DNA of 62,000 nt from Cristatella mucedo (Eukaryota > Bryozoa > Phylactolaemata > Cristatellidae), in contig WPIO01000046.1 in NCBI GenBank assembly GCA_009760855.2, forward strand, positions 497,501-559,500, given 5' to 3'. Below the pieces are notes generated by a model that was not told the DNA's origin, searched no databases, and saw only the letters and a program-made list of their open reading frames with translations. Positions 10,791 through 21,249 of the stretch are shown here, piece after piece. Positions within the stretch are counted from its first letter, which is position 1. Each line of letters opens with the position of its first letter. Both the position numbers and the translations under genes were made by a program.

Positions 10791-10832
10791 GCGCCCAGAA
10801 GCCGCGCCCAGAAGCCGCGCCTCTCTTCGCCT
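10791..10832. repeat. short tandem repeat, 14-bp unit
   Basis: GCCGCGCCCAGAA occurs in two full units and one partial unit. Confidence 0.75.
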
Positions 10833-11037
10833 CTGGCACGCCCCTCCTAGCCCGCTCGTGCAAGCCTGGTAGCTCTTTAGGAGCGTCTGCCACAATGGAC
10901 ACTGCTGCACGGAGAGAGCAGCGGAGACAGGCAAACTCGGCGTGAGGTACTCGGTCCAAAACGGCATTCATTTGCCATCTACACTTGATCGTTTCGGGAT
11001 GAGTGCCATGACCAGATGACATAATGCCGGTTCATTG

Positions 11038-11643
11038 TCATTCTTGAACAAATGCAGGTAGAAGACAATAGTCAATTGCTTTGACAGTCGAAGTGCTCGC
11101 TCGACCTGCTCGTTCGTTGTTTGTAGTCATCCTCAGCTGCGTCGCTTCCAGCTCGTCGCTTCCAGCTGCGTCGCTTCCAGCTCGTCGCTTCCAGCTGCGC
11201 CGTCGCTTCGCCTTCGCTGCCTGACGCGCTGCTAGCTGCTGCTGCTCACGCATTGAAAGAAGAACGGGTCGAAGGATTCCCTTCCCGGCATGCCCGCCCG
11301 GGATCCGCAGGATCCCGCCCCCCGGATTTGAAGCGGGAAAAGTGGCTGCACTGGCAACGCTGACGGCCATTGTCGCGAGATATTCCTCATGTCGGACGTT
11401 CGTGCCGGTCGGAATTCTGTTCGAAATCGAAACTTGGTGCTTGGCAGTGCTGCACGTGCTAGCCAAAGGGCGCAGGTCTGCGCCGACGCCACCCGGAAAT
11501 CGGTTGCAATTGGCACAAATGCTAGCGCTGCGGAGACTAGTGCTACAGCGACGCCATGGGCAGGCGGTGAATGCAGAAAAGAACTCGCAAGCTTCTCCTC
11601 GAAGTGTGTGTTCGCGCTCGCGCGCGCTTGTAAATCGAGTCAA
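11038..11643 (-). other. 201-codon ORF of unknown status
   Basis: One of the longest open frames without microsatellite sequence. It has a low-complexity basic and Ala-rich stretch (around residues 130-165) that partly reflects a 29-bp tandem repeat at 11134-11200. No domain, signal peptide or membrane segment recognised. It could hold an exon but GC-rich chance is equally likely. Confidence 0.15.
11134..11200. repeat. 29-bp tandem repeat
   Basis: Units start CAGCTGCG at 11134, 11163 and 11192. The first two are complete and nearly identical; the third is partial. Each contains two copies of GTCGCTTCCAG or CTCGTCGCTTC. Confidence 0.9.
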
Positions 11644-12154
11644 GTGCAGTAAAGGTCGGCTGACTCAACAGTCACTTACGTAGCGGCAGACGAGCCTAGG
11701 TGACTTTTTTGTCAACCCGCTTGCATCGGGCAATGAAGGATTGCCTGCTGCAGGAATCAAAACCGCAGCGTGGGTCACGTGGGCCACGATGCGCTCGAAG
11801 CTCCGTGCATTCGAGCCCCGCGGTTAACGTGGCAATCGTGCAGACGATGGTCTCGTGGAAACCACGAGAAAACGAAAGGCGTCGTCCCGCAGCAAGTTGT
11901 GCGCCAAAGTCTAATGGAGCAAAGTGCTAGCAATCTCGGCGCGCGCCTTCCACCCCCCCCCCCGCTTCGCCGCTTTCGCTGATGCGTCTCGCGCACGTGC
12001 GACGAATCAGCACGGCGCGCCTAATTGCCAGTTAACTGCCCCCCCCCCCCCCCCCGGTTACGTCGGGTTCGACCCTCCCTCCCCCCCCCCGCCAATTGTT
12101 ACTGGTCTGGCCTCAGCCTTTGGTACGCACTGCTGCATGTTCGCTGTATTTGCT
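11640..12154. other. unannotated stretch with poly-C runs
   Basis: Runs of C at about 11948-11961, 12040-12056 and 12081-12090. Mostly short frames; no gene recognised. Confidence 0.4.
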
Positions 12155-13390
12155 CTTTCTCCTAAGTATTTACTTGTCTGATCGTGTTCAATCCGTGTCG
12201 TGTGGGGGTCAGGTCTCAGACACGAGAAGGGTCACCTGTGGAGTCCCTCAAGGGTCTGTACTCGGTCCCTTGCTGTTCTCCATTTATACATAACCTCTGG
12301 GAAAAGTGATTAAGGCCCATGGAATAGGATATCACTTCTATGCTGACGATACTCAGTTGTATTTGTCATTCAAACCGTCGGAATCTGCTGCAGCAACTGA
12401 GAAACTGAATGCTCGCCTTGCCGATATTCGATCCTGGATGTCGGAAAACTTCCTGAAATTAAATGACGATAAAACCGAACTGCTGCTCATAGGACACCCT
12501 AAGCGTGTGGCTGGATTAAAAGGCTTTGCTGTTCTAATAGGCGATGCTATTGTGCGACCTTCACCACGTGCTCGTAATCTAGGTGTCGTGTTCGACAGCT
12601 GCCTCAATTTCAAAAGCTTCATTCAGAAGACTGCCTCTACAGCTAGCCATCACATCCGATCCCTATCCAAGATTAGAAGCTGTCTCCCACAGTGGCTTGT
12701 AAAAAATTTAACTAGCTCTTTAGTTCTGTCTCGGCTTGATTATTGTAATTCCCTTTTTGCTGGGCTGCCAAAGAAAGCTATTACGCCACTACAGCGGACT
12801 ATGAATATGGCTGCAAGGCTGGTCTTCAAGTCCCAGCGGTTTGAGCACGTGTCACCTCTTCTGAAAGAGCTAGGATGGTTGCCGGTTGAGCAAAGGATAC
12901 AGAGCAAAGTTCTTACGCTGACCCACAGGGCCCGCCACGGCTTGGCTCCTTCGTACCTAGCTGAACTGCTGCATCAGTTTCAGCCTGTTCGCGCCCTCAG
13001 GTCCTCTGTGGACAAAAAATAAGGTGTCCCGTTCCTCCGCTTAACGACCGTTGGCGATAGAAGCTTTAGCTCTGCAGGTCCTAGACTGTGGAACTCGCTT
13101 CCACAATTCTTACGAAACGATGACTACTCTCCTACTGCCGACTATGGTTCATCCTTTTCAGCGGTCCTGAGCTGCTACTTCTATGCTACTTACTACCTCA
13201 ACTGCTCTCCTGACTCTGCTATGCTTCCCACTTTCTCTTTGTTACGTGAGACCAAGTCTGTTGGCTACCGAATGCGTACCGAAAGCCGCTCAGGCTGTGA
13301 ATGCGCTACACAAAACTCTCCTGCGTAACACCCACGTGGTCTTTATGACTTTGTGGAGTTACTGACGGAGATACATTACATTTCATTACA
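12155..13390 (+). mobile_element. LINE-B retrotransposon, 5'-truncated
   Basis: L2/CR1-like non-LTR retrotransposon on the plus strand, covering the second half of the RT ORF and the 3' region. It is the best LINE-B copy here. Its 3' end carries a conserved region (ACACAAAACTCTCCTGCG to TGTGGAGTTACTGACGG) followed by TACATTACAT-type tail repeats. The same 3' region recurs at 17.12-17.44, 38.6-38.8 and 41.02-41.29 kb. It is truncated in the middle of the RT domain, just after poly-C runs. Confidence 0.9.
12156..13331 (+). pseudogene. reverse transcriptase fragment of LINE-B
   Basis: A single reading frame encodes in order: YLSDRVQSV, the [16 protein letters not shown] block, the catalytic YADDTQLYLSF block, FLKLNDDKTELLLIG, LSRLDYCNSLFAGLP, and LGWLPVEQRIQSKVL with GLAPSYLAELL. 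These are the later RT blocks and C-terminal region of L2/CR1-type elements. The frame has two in-frame stops (TAA at 12291-12293, between the PQG and YADD blocks, and TAA at 13020-13022) but no frameshift that I can see. The element therefore decayed by point mutation. The endonuclease domain and the first part of RT are absent. Confidence 0.9.
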
Positions 13391-13399
13391 TGCAGACGC

Positions 13400-13829
13400 G
13401 CACGCATGCACACTCAACGGGCGCATCCGCCCGGATACGCGACAACAACCGACGAAGCGGCGATCGTACGTTGCAACGCGAATGCAATGTCGTAGTGTCG
13501 CAATGTCGTGGTGTCGTAGCTGCACCAACAGCGATACACGCTGCTACGCCGACGGCGGTGAAGGGGCGTGGCAGCAAACGCGAGAAGAAGAGCTCCGTAC
13601 TTCGATGAAAACAAAAGTCCACGACCTTGCGCACGGCAGTCCATTTGACTGCAGCAGGGATTATTTATTATTTATTTATTATACTTATTTGACTGCAGCA
13701 GAGAGCCACCGTCGGTACTGCAGGTCGTGGCGTAGCACAGCAATGCCACTTTGAACCTCATAGTGCAACCAGCTGACCAACTCTAACCAGATTTCACAGT
13801 GCACTTTCTAAAATATAGATTTTATATAC
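13400..13829. other. unannotated stretch
   Basis: No repeat or gene recognised. Short TTATTTATTA repeats occur at about 13662-13690. Confidence 0.4.
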
Positions 13830-13894
13830 GCACACGCACGCGCACGCGCACGCGCACGCGCACGCGCACACGCACGCACACGCACACGCACGCA

Positions 13895-13929
<35 letters not shown>

Positions 13930-13979
13930 GTATATATTTATATATATGTATATATTTATATATATACATATATGTATAT
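13830..13979. repeat. compound microsatellite (CACG)n then (TA)n
   Basis: CACGCG and CACACG repeats to about 13893, then TA repeats with TG and TTTA interruptions to 13979. Confidence 0.95.
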
Positions 13980-14865
13980 CCGGCTCCTATCAGTAATAAT
14001 TTAGGAGCCGCTAGCAATCTCAAGCACTGTCGTAATCTGAATGATGTAGCATGCCAACGTTTCAATACGTCAGCAAGGCTGAGCAAGCGTTCTGTGACCG
14101 ATAAGACCGAGAGTTACTCAACTTCCGGTCAGGTCGGCAATGCCTGCAAAAACGTCGTCGTAGCTTCCGTGCAGGAAGTACCCTAGTGCATCTGTGCGGC
14201 ATATGCGGCCGCCGACTGGAGGCCACGTGGCCAGACAGCACTCGGTCCTATTCGGGTGCGCGTGCGGCCGCATCGCGTACGCTCTTTTCGGGACCGCGCG
14301 CGATATCTTCGCAAGCGCGCTGCTGGGCGCTGGACGTAAGCGAGCGCAACGTGCGTCACGTGCGAGTGCTAAGTCGACGCCCGCCTCTCTCAGCACCCGC
14401 ATCACGTGACCTCAGAACGCATGGGGGGCCCCCTCGCTCCATAATCCTAGTCTGTGCACTAGCAGCATTAACGTCGACGGTCAAACAACAGCATCCCAAA
14501 GGCATTTCGATATCTACGCCACGTCTCTAAGCGACATTGTACATCTGGCGCTAAATTTCAGCAGGAAACTAGCCGCGGAAGTGAATGTTTGCAAATCCAA
14601 TGGCGAGGCCAGTTCTGCGAAGCCGTCGAGCATTAAATTACTCGCACAACGCGAGTGTGAGGTAAAGCAGCGGACTTCGAATGATCGCGTAACTGCCCGC
14701 TGGGCGCCGCAACGCGCGCGTGACAACGCACGGCTACGATAAAGCCGCGTGGGTGAAAAGCCGCCCATAAATATGGCGGCGCGCAGGTTTTCAGTGGCCA
14801 GAATTTTTACGAAGGGGCGATGAATGCTGCGAGCTTGTGCTATGAATGATAGGAAGCACTGTGCA
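13980..14865. other. unannotated, CpG-rich in part
   Basis: No family member recognised. ATATGGCGGC at 14771-14780 resembles a YY1-type motif. ORFs on both strands overlap (14186-14530 +, 14514-14909 -). Confidence 0.3.
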
Positions 14866-15215
14866 AGTACGTCCGCAAGGAAAGCTGCTGGTGCCTTTCG
14901 CATGCTCACGTGACCGACTCACGCTGGTCGCGCGGGACGCGTAAGCCGCGGAGCCAGCAGTAGTTGCACTTGCTCATGTGCGGAGCGAGCGATCTCCTCC
15001 GACAGCGCAGAGATGTTAACCCGTCGTGATACAGATAACAGCAACGATAAGAAGGAGAAGAAGAAGCCTGTGTAGAAGTACGTCCGCAAGGAAAGCTGCT
15101 GGTGCCTTTCGCATGCTCACGTGACCGACTCACGCTGGGCGCGCGGGACGCGGAAGCCTTGATAAAGGTAATGGCAGCGATAAGAAGAAGAAGAAGAAGC
15201 CTGTGTAGAGCTAGG
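14866..15215. repeat. tandem segmental duplication, 211-bp spacing
   Basis: The block beginning AGTACGTCCGCAAGGAAAG at 14866 recurs at 15077. The first ~80 bases differ at only two or three positions. Both copies also end with AAGAAGCCTGTGTAGA. The second copy is shorter because about 70 bases from the middle of the first are absent. Confidence 0.9.
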
Positions 15216-16280
15216 AGAACTACATCTCTTTCGAGCCCGTCGTCACGCAAGCGGTGCTACCACTACTGGGAGGGGCACTCCTCACGGACGCCGGAACTTG
15301 TAATCTTCGGTTCGCGAGCCCGAGCCGACGGCGAGCAGCCGCAGCTGCCTTCCGGCGACCGTTTGGCTTGGAACGCAGACCGCCGATCAGTCGGACGTGC
15401 GCGTGCGAGAAAGCCGATGACTTCCGCGCGGAGACTTTCCTCCGATCGCGCTCCGGTGCAGCTGCCAACGAACGCACTGCAGCGAGCAGTCGCACGGAGC
15501 TTCCAGGTACTTCCACTCGGGTCATTAAGCAGTTGGACTGTTCTGACTTCCCCGTGCAAGGCGAAAGTCCTCTCTGCTGAAGCTCTTTTGATAAGGCATC
15601 TGCCAGGATCTCCATCTTCAGGAAGATCTTCACGTTCGAATCCCACCCGAATGGACACGTTTTTTTCTATGCCTCCATTCTCTACTATATTGAACAGAGA
15701 ATGAGTCACTGCGAATGGCCGAATTTAGCCGTAGCTCGCGCCACCTAGCAGACTATTCACGTAAAGATCAGTGCTACACATGCTGCACATGCTCCGAGCC
15801 AGTTCGCTGCTGGCTCAGTCGCGTAGCCACGCCCACTTTCGAAAGCGACGCGCACACCTGCAGCAGCCTAATCAATATTTACCAACACGATGCAAGAACC
15901 GTCGACAATTGCGCGCTCGGCGAACGATTTCCGGCACCTGCGCTCCTTTATACCCGCGCTTAGCCCAGCTCTGCACCATTACATTCGCAAACATGACACG
16001 GAGAGCGAGGGCCGCGTGCTGCTTCGTAGGACTTTGCATCTGCGCGCACCGAACTGCCGCTACGAGGTCCAGCCAATCGGCTGGCCGATCGTGCGGATTA
16101 CCGCGCGTGATCGCGCCGATGCCGATCTAGAGAGCATATCCGGTCGTCCAAGCGCTGCAGCAGCGGCCTGGCCGCCCCAAGGGCCTGGCCAACCGTGCTA
16201 GCTTCGAAAACACTAACGTCCGAAAAACCTCCCGGCGGCATTGCTGTAGCAGCTAGTTCAGATTCAGATCTGCCAGAAAA
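15216..16280. other. unannotated stretch
   Basis: Open frames of 100-200 codons on both strands (15102-15704 +, 15263-15709 -) overlap and show no domain. A B-box-like GTTCGAATCCC at 15630-15640 does not sit in a foldable tRNA. Confidence 0.3.
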
Positions 16281-16284
16281 TAAT

Positions 16285-16512
16285 TCAGATGGCAGCTGAT
16301 GATGGCCGGAGCAAGGGAATGGAGTGATGTACAAGCGAGCTGCAGATTCTGTACAAGCGAGCTGCAGATTCTGTACAAGCCAGCTGCAGATTCTCGAAGT
16401 AGACGAGCTGCAAGATGGGCAGCCAGTAAAGATTGGTGTGCAGTGATGCAATGTGAGAGTTGTGCAGCTTACGGCAGAGCAGCCTGGCTTCCGAGATTTT
16501 CGCCAGCTGCAA
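16285..16512 (-). mobile_element. LINE RT C-terminal fragment, minus strand
   Basis: Minus-strand peptide LQLAKISEARLLCRK, then LHTNLYWLPILQLVYFE. It lines up with the [15 protein letters not shown] and [12 protein letters not shown] blocks of LINE-A. The fragment is decayed and interrupted by a 22-bp tandem repeat. Confidence 0.65.
16329..16394. repeat. 22-bp tandem repeat, three copies
   Basis: Units at 16329-16350, 16351-16372 and 16373-16394. The first two are identical and the third has one change. They lie inside a LINE RT fragment. Confidence 0.95.
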
Positions 16513-16534
16513 GCCTATTATTACACGGATAGGA

Positions 16535-16720
16535 AGACCTTCACCTAGCTGAGCTGCAACAGCAGTTTCAGCCTCGTTGTGCCATCAGGTGAACCATATA
16601 CATGAGCGATTCCCTGCCTGCGCTTAAAGACCGCTGGCCACAGAAGCTCTTGCGCCGCAGGTCCTAGACTGTTGAATCTCACTCGCACAACTTTTAAGCA
16701 AGGACATATACTCTCCTGAT
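16535..16720 (+). mobile_element. LINE-B fragment
   Basis: Plus-strand sequence encoding LAELQQQFQPRCAIR, followed by CAGGTCCTAGACTGTTGAA. It matches the LAELLHQFQPVRALR and GPRLWN region of the 12-kb LINE-B copy. It lies head-to-head with the minus-strand RT fragment just upstream. Confidence 0.7.
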
Positions 16721-17043
16721 GCAGACTGCGACACTCCGAGAGGTGCAAAGTGGAAGCGCGAGCACGCGCCAGAGAACGGGCCGGCCCCCCGAGGCAAGGC
16801 ACGCAAGGCACGCAGCTGTCTCAAGCCTTTCGCAGGTCGACGGAGCTGATAGGTAGATAGAGATGCATAGGCGGAGCTTCTTCCGTTTCGTTCTCTGGGA
16901 TGTACCGCTGCGCGTGCGAGCGCTCGAAGCGCCACTCGCGCGCCCCCGCCCCCGCCCTGGTCTTCGCTGAGGGGGCCAGGCGCTCTCACTTCACGACCCG
17001 TCACGGCCGTCGGCTCGAGTTCTTCGGCGCGAAATCTTTTTTT
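16721..17043. other. unannotated stretch
   Basis: CpG-rich in its second half; nothing recognised. Confidence 0.35.
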
Positions 17044-17105
17044 TGCCCAGTTGTTTCGCTAGCGGTGGCGATGGTCCCCTGGGCTCTTCAGCCGCTACGT
17101 AATTA
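17044..17105 (+). mobile_element. SINE-1 3' body fragment (probable)
   Basis: GCTAGCGGTGGCGATGG, then GGGCTCTTCAGCCGCTACG. It resembles the post-head body of the SINE-1 copy at 17.44 kb (AGCGGTGGCGATAGCC, GGCTCTTCTGTCGCTATAC). Short and diverged. Confidence 0.45.
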
Positions 17106-17117
17106 AAACCAGACCGT

Positions 17118-17437
17118 TAAATGTATCTCCGGCAGTAACTCCACAAAGTCATAAAGACCATGTGGGCGTTACGCAGGAGAGTTTTGTGTAGCGCACTCAC
17201 AGCCTAAGCGGCTTTCGGTACGCATTCGGTAGCCAACAGACTTCGTCTCACGCAACAAAGAGAAAGTGGGAAGCATAGCAGAGTCAGGAGAGCAGTTGAG
17301 GTAGTGAGTGGCATAGAAGTAGCAGTTCAGGACCGCTGAAAAAGATGTGCCATGGTCGGCAGTTGGAGAGTAGCTGTCGTTGCGTAAGAATTGTGGAAGC
17401 GAGTTCCACAGTCTAGGACCTGCAGAGCTAAAGCTAG
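17118..17437 (-). mobile_element. LINE-B 3' fragment
   Basis: Reverse complement of the 3' part of the 12-kb LINE-B copy. It runs from the GAGATACATT tail back through the CACAAAACTCTCC motif to the GTCCTAGACTGTGGAACTCG region. The match is close over about 320 bases. It ends where SINE-1 begins. Confidence 0.9.
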
Positions 17438-17612
17438 TATGAGCCGCAATGGCACGCTATGTAAGGCGGTTGCTTTTCACGACCTCGGTCCCGAGGTCGT
17501 GGGTTCGAATCCTGCAGCGGTCAACCCTTATTGCCACAGCGAGCGGTGGCGATAGCCATCGAGGCTCTTCTGTCGCTATACGAAAGAGGCTGTTAAATCA
17601 GCTAGAATTAAT
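17438..17612 (+). mobile_element. SINE-1 (tRNA-derived SINE)
   Basis: The head has an A-box-like region around 17450-17470 and a perfect B box GGTTCGAATCC at 17502-17512, the internal pol III promoter elements. Between them is a perfect 10-bp hairpin (CACGACCTCG at 17478-17487, CGAGGTCGTG at 17492-17501). The body follows: TTATTGCCACAGCGAGCGG, GGCTCTTCTGTCGCTATAC and GGCTGTTAAATCAG, then an A/T-rich end. The same order occurs at 32.5 and 44.73 kb. Confidence 0.85.
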
Positions 17613-18264
17613 TTTTTAATTTAGTCTTTAGCGAGCTCCTCCCGCTCGCACGCTCATGCCGTGCGTATGCGAGGACGCACAAGAAAGACCTAACAGCTGC
17701 TGAGGAGATTTTCAGCTAGCAAATGCTCAGATCTCGGAGCGGCGAGCGGCGCTAAGTCGCTGCAGCCTCGCTAAGAGACATCACCGCGACGCCCCGCTTC
17801 GTCGCCGAAGCCTCGTCACCGGCGCCCGCGAAGCCGGCGACGTCCCCGTCTGCTCGTCGCCGCTCGTCGTTTCGAGTGCGGCGTCCCGCGCGAGCGTCCT
17901 TTGGCGGCGGATGTCGAAGCCAAGTGGCACATTTTGGAAATTAGTCTCGCGAAAGCGGAATTCAAGTTTTTGCAGCTCGAACCTCAAACTGAGCCGCCCG
18001 GCGGCGGCGAGCGACTGCTGCAGAGCGTTCTTCGGTGGCGGCGGCGGCCGCAGCAGCTGCTGGCAGGCTGGCTTGGGAAAAAGGCTTCTATTCTATAGCC
18101 TGTGAAGAGTCGCGATCTTCGCGCGAACAAACGAACAAAGCAGTCTTTCGAACAGCGCTTCGATCTCCGATGAGTAGGAGTCTCAAGTAAGCCGAGCTGA
18201 CGTGACTGGCGAAAGAACTGCGTCGGCTGCGTGGGGTCGGGCCGCGTCCGACGGTGCGCAGCGA
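17613..18264. other. unannotated stretch
   Basis: GC-rich from about 17710 to 18060 with overlapping open frames on both strands. No gene recognised. Confidence 0.35.
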
Positions 18265-18346
18265 CGGTTCGCAGCGATGCGAGCACGATCGAGTGGTTAG
18301 CGGTAGCGTGCTCAATGTCAACAAGCATAACATAGCTAGAGGCGAC
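18265..18346 (-). mobile_element. LINE-A internal 3' UTR fragment
   Basis: Matches the older LINE-A copy around 3825-3890 (GTGGTTAGCGGTAGCGTGCT, CAACAAGCATAACATAG). The terminal stem-loop is missing. Confidence 0.65.
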
Positions 18347-18611
18347 TGGTCTTTAGCATGTGCATTCACTTTGGTTTGCTCGACGCGTTGGATGACAATG
18401 AACAGCGCAGATCGCTCGGTATTAGCATCAAGCAACTTTATTCAAGCGAATGTGATTCATGACTGGTTTCAATTTTTGCGTCTATCCCATTGCCGAATGT
18501 CTTTGTCCAGCGGAAAAGTCATGCCGTCCTAACCAAAAGACAGGAAACTCCTTTAATCTTCGTAAGAGTCCAGAACTCCCGGACTTGAGAATGGGGAACA
18601 AAAAGGCTTCT

Positions 18612-18698
18612 TTGCAAATGCAAAGCGCCTTGCAAGAGATTGAGTTCTCTGATGGCGCTTTTCTATCAAGTTTATTATTACTATTATTGTTATTATAA
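18612..18698 (+). mobile_element. LINE-A 3' end fragment
   Basis: AAAGCGCCTTGCAAGAGATT, GAGTTCTCTGATGGCGCTT and an ATT-type tail. Confidence 0.8.
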
Positions 18699-18842
18699 AG
18701 GCAACTTGAGAATATCCAGCGAATATGCTAAATCGGTGGTCAATGACCAAGCCTTGGTATTGTGGTAGTTATGCAGACAAATTCAGTTCTTGCAGCAAGG
18801 CTCATGTTGTGATAGCAGTAGTTCCTGTTGAGAATGGACACG

Positions 18843-18955
18843 AGAAGAGGGAGAATAAGAAGAAGGAAGAGGAGTAGGAGGAGGAGGAGGAGGAGGAACA
18901 GGAGGAGGAAGAGGAGGGGGAGGAGGAGGAGGAGGAGGAGGAAGACCAGAAGGAG
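18843..18955. repeat. (AGG)n-rich purine tract
   Basis: AGG and AGA triplets on the plus strand with interruptions. Confidence 0.9.
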
Positions 18956-18957
18956 GT

Positions 18958-19100
18958 GTCGCGCTGGTTTAGCCCGGTGGTTAAGGTGCTCGCGTCAAAC
19001 AAAGGTCAAGGTGAATATATTTGATACCCCGCGGTATATGTGAAGCGCCTAAATAGATATTACGTTCTCCTAGGGCTATCTACAAACGAATTACATATGA
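18958..19100 (+). mobile_element. SINE-2
   Basis: A-box region GGTTTAGCCCGGTGGTTAAG, GTGCTCGCG, a decayed B box, then TATGTGAAGCGCCTAAATAG and ACGTTCTCCTAGGGCTAT. Head and tail order match the other SINE-2 copies. Confidence 0.8.
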
Positions 19101-19449
19101 GGAAAAGGAGTATGTAAATGAGTAGAGCTCATTGCCGACAAGCTTCGATCGGTAAAATTGCACTGGCTGTCGAGCGGACCGAGGTGAAGTCGACAAAGAG
19201 GCGGGTAAAAACCAAGATACGAATAGAGCGAGTCGCCTGGAGACAGAGCGCGCGAAGTTGTGCCAGGCGAGTATCTTCGGGATCATTCGGCGGGAAGTTA
19301 GCAGTCGTCTGGTCGCTACCGCGGCTACCGCGGCTACCGAGCTCCGCTTCAGTGCACCTAGCAGTTCGGCTGAAGGACTCGGGTGGAAACTCTTATTCCA
19401 TGCGCAGATTCGCGGATGCGCAGATTCGCAACTGCCCTGCATAGTTGCG
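19101..19449. other. unannotated stretch
   Basis: Nothing recognised; overlapping frames on both strands. Confidence 0.35.
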
Positions 19450-20648
19450 AGAATAGATATTTCCTTCGCCTCAGGTCTCGTCCCTGAATCCTTCAAAGAT
19501 GCTTTTGCTCAGCCACTTATTAAGAAGTCTCCAATAGACCCGGAGACATTAGACAACTCCCTCCCCCAATATCCCTAATAGCTTTCCTGTCAAACACATT
19601 CAAACGAGGAGTTACAAACCAGCTAAACGTGTCTCATGACAAAGATTTGAAATAAGCCAATAAGATCCAGGCGGGTTTTACTGCTAATTAATCCACAGTC
19701 ATCCTTGCTGCTAGTTTAAAAAATCCATCTTCTAAATGTATACTCTCACTTTTGCTGATGTAATGGAAAAGAACGATCCATGATTTAGTTTTTAGACAGA
19801 CGACAAAAAGGTAAACCTGTGCTTTTATCCCTGTCGGCATTCCAGGACGCCAAGCTGATGGCTCTCAGCTCCATTTTTGTATGTATTGCTGACGTTATCG
19901 GTTGAATGGCAGAAGACTTTCTCAAAGTGAATGACGATAAAACTAATTTACTTGTTATGGGCAAAGCTAGTGTTCCTCAGATATTGGTAAAACTGCCACT
20001 TACAATTGGCCAGCATATCACTAGTAGCGTCTGTACGCAACCTGGATGTCCTATTCTGAATTGACTTTTTACTAGATGACCACGTCAGATGCGAAATGAA
20101 GCGACTATGACTACTTCCAGATATCTACGATTCCAGATACGTACCAGTCATAGGATTTGGGCCTGCTTAGATAAGGAAACTACACACAAGTTGGTTCATT
20201 CATTTGTGACATCACGACTAGACTTTTGCCACTCAATGTTCGTACGTATTCGTACTCATGCAATTGAATGCTTACACTTGGTGCAAAAATAGGTAGCTCA
20301 GCATGTCTGTCGTAAATGTCGAGCACGCCAAGGCACACCACTGCTTACCGGTGTGACGCACTGGCTCCCCTCAAGAAGCGTATCGAATTGACGGCCAAGT
20401 AACTCAACTCACTCAACTTTTAGGCCCTTTCCTTCTCCTGCTTAGGCGCTGTCTATTCGAAGCACTTCCTCGTCAGGCTTCGCATCATGCCACTCAATCT
20501 TCTAGCTCAAGTTGAAAGAAAGGTCTAAAGCAAGCCGTGTTGCTGTGCCCCAAACTCACCTCAAGGTGTTTGGCTGCCGTGCCTTCACTTTGCGTGCTCC
20601 CAAAGCCTAGAGCTCACTACCAACTGACGTCACGACATGCTATGACTT
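19450..20648 (+). mobile_element. LINE-A copy, decayed RT region
   Basis: Starts within the RT domain: SGLVPESFKDAFAQPLIKK followed by SPIDPETLDN corresponds to an early RT block of L2/CR1 elements. Decayed later blocks follow: FLKVNDDKTNLLVMG at 19918-19962, VTSRLDFCHSMF at 20207-20242 and LRAPKA near 20590. Several frameshifts and stops. It ends before the terminal stem-loop. Confidence 0.8.
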
Positions 20649-20654
20649 AACAAT

Positions 20655-20765
20655 ATTTATAATAATTATGTTCTTTTGAATAGCAACATTGCGGAACTGA
20701 ATATCTATTCAGAAACTTTGCGAATCGCTTCCAGAGAAGCAATAAAAATAGCTAATGACAGGTAA
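20655..20765 (-). mobile_element. LINE-A 3' end fragment
   Basis: Inverted ATT-type tail, GAACTGAATATCTATTCAG, then GAGAAGCAATAAAAATAGC. It resembles the 7.65-kb copy and is diverged. Confidence 0.6.
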
Positions 20766-21125
20766 CTAACAGGTAGCTAATCACGGATCACCTGCCTGGG
20801 CAAGCATGCGGAAGTACCCAAGTATCTTGGCAAGAAGACCACGTAAAAGCACAAAAAGGCGACCAGGACAACCAGGTAGTTAGGTACCTCTTCCGTTAGC
20901 AACCATGAACTCAATTAAGCATAGGTGAGGAAGGCACGAGTAAAAAGACAGGTTCACCAAGGTGCTTGCTATGCAAAAGCCTGTCTTCCTTGTTGTTATC
21001 ACAGCGAGAACTTTCATAACGCATCAATCACGCAAAGGACAATATACGCGGGCAAAGCAATGGCTGTGAGGAACAGGTAATTTTAAAGCTTGTATTTGAA
21101 TGTCTTCACAATAAGAAATGATGCG
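20766..21125. other. unannotated stretch
   Basis: Nothing recognised. Confidence 0.35.
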
Positions 21126-21249
21126 ATCTCTCTCCCCCTCCCTCCTCTCTTTCCTTTATCTGTCCTTTCTCTCTCCTCTCTCCCCTCTCTCTCCTCTCTC
21201 TCTCCCCTCTCTCCTCTCTCTCTCCCCTCTCTCTCCCCCTCTCTCTCCA
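21126..21249. repeat. CT-rich polypyrimidine tract
   Basis: CTCTCTCCCCTCT-type repeats, imperfect. Confidence 0.9.

Noticed and set aside
13353-13754. 133-codon ORF downstream of LINE-B
   Set aside because: Frames on both strands overlap and none shows a domain; probably chance.
15577-15660. tRNA-like sequence with GTTCGAATCCC
   Set aside because: The B box is good but the T-stem does not pair and no acceptor stem is found, so it is not a tRNA gene.
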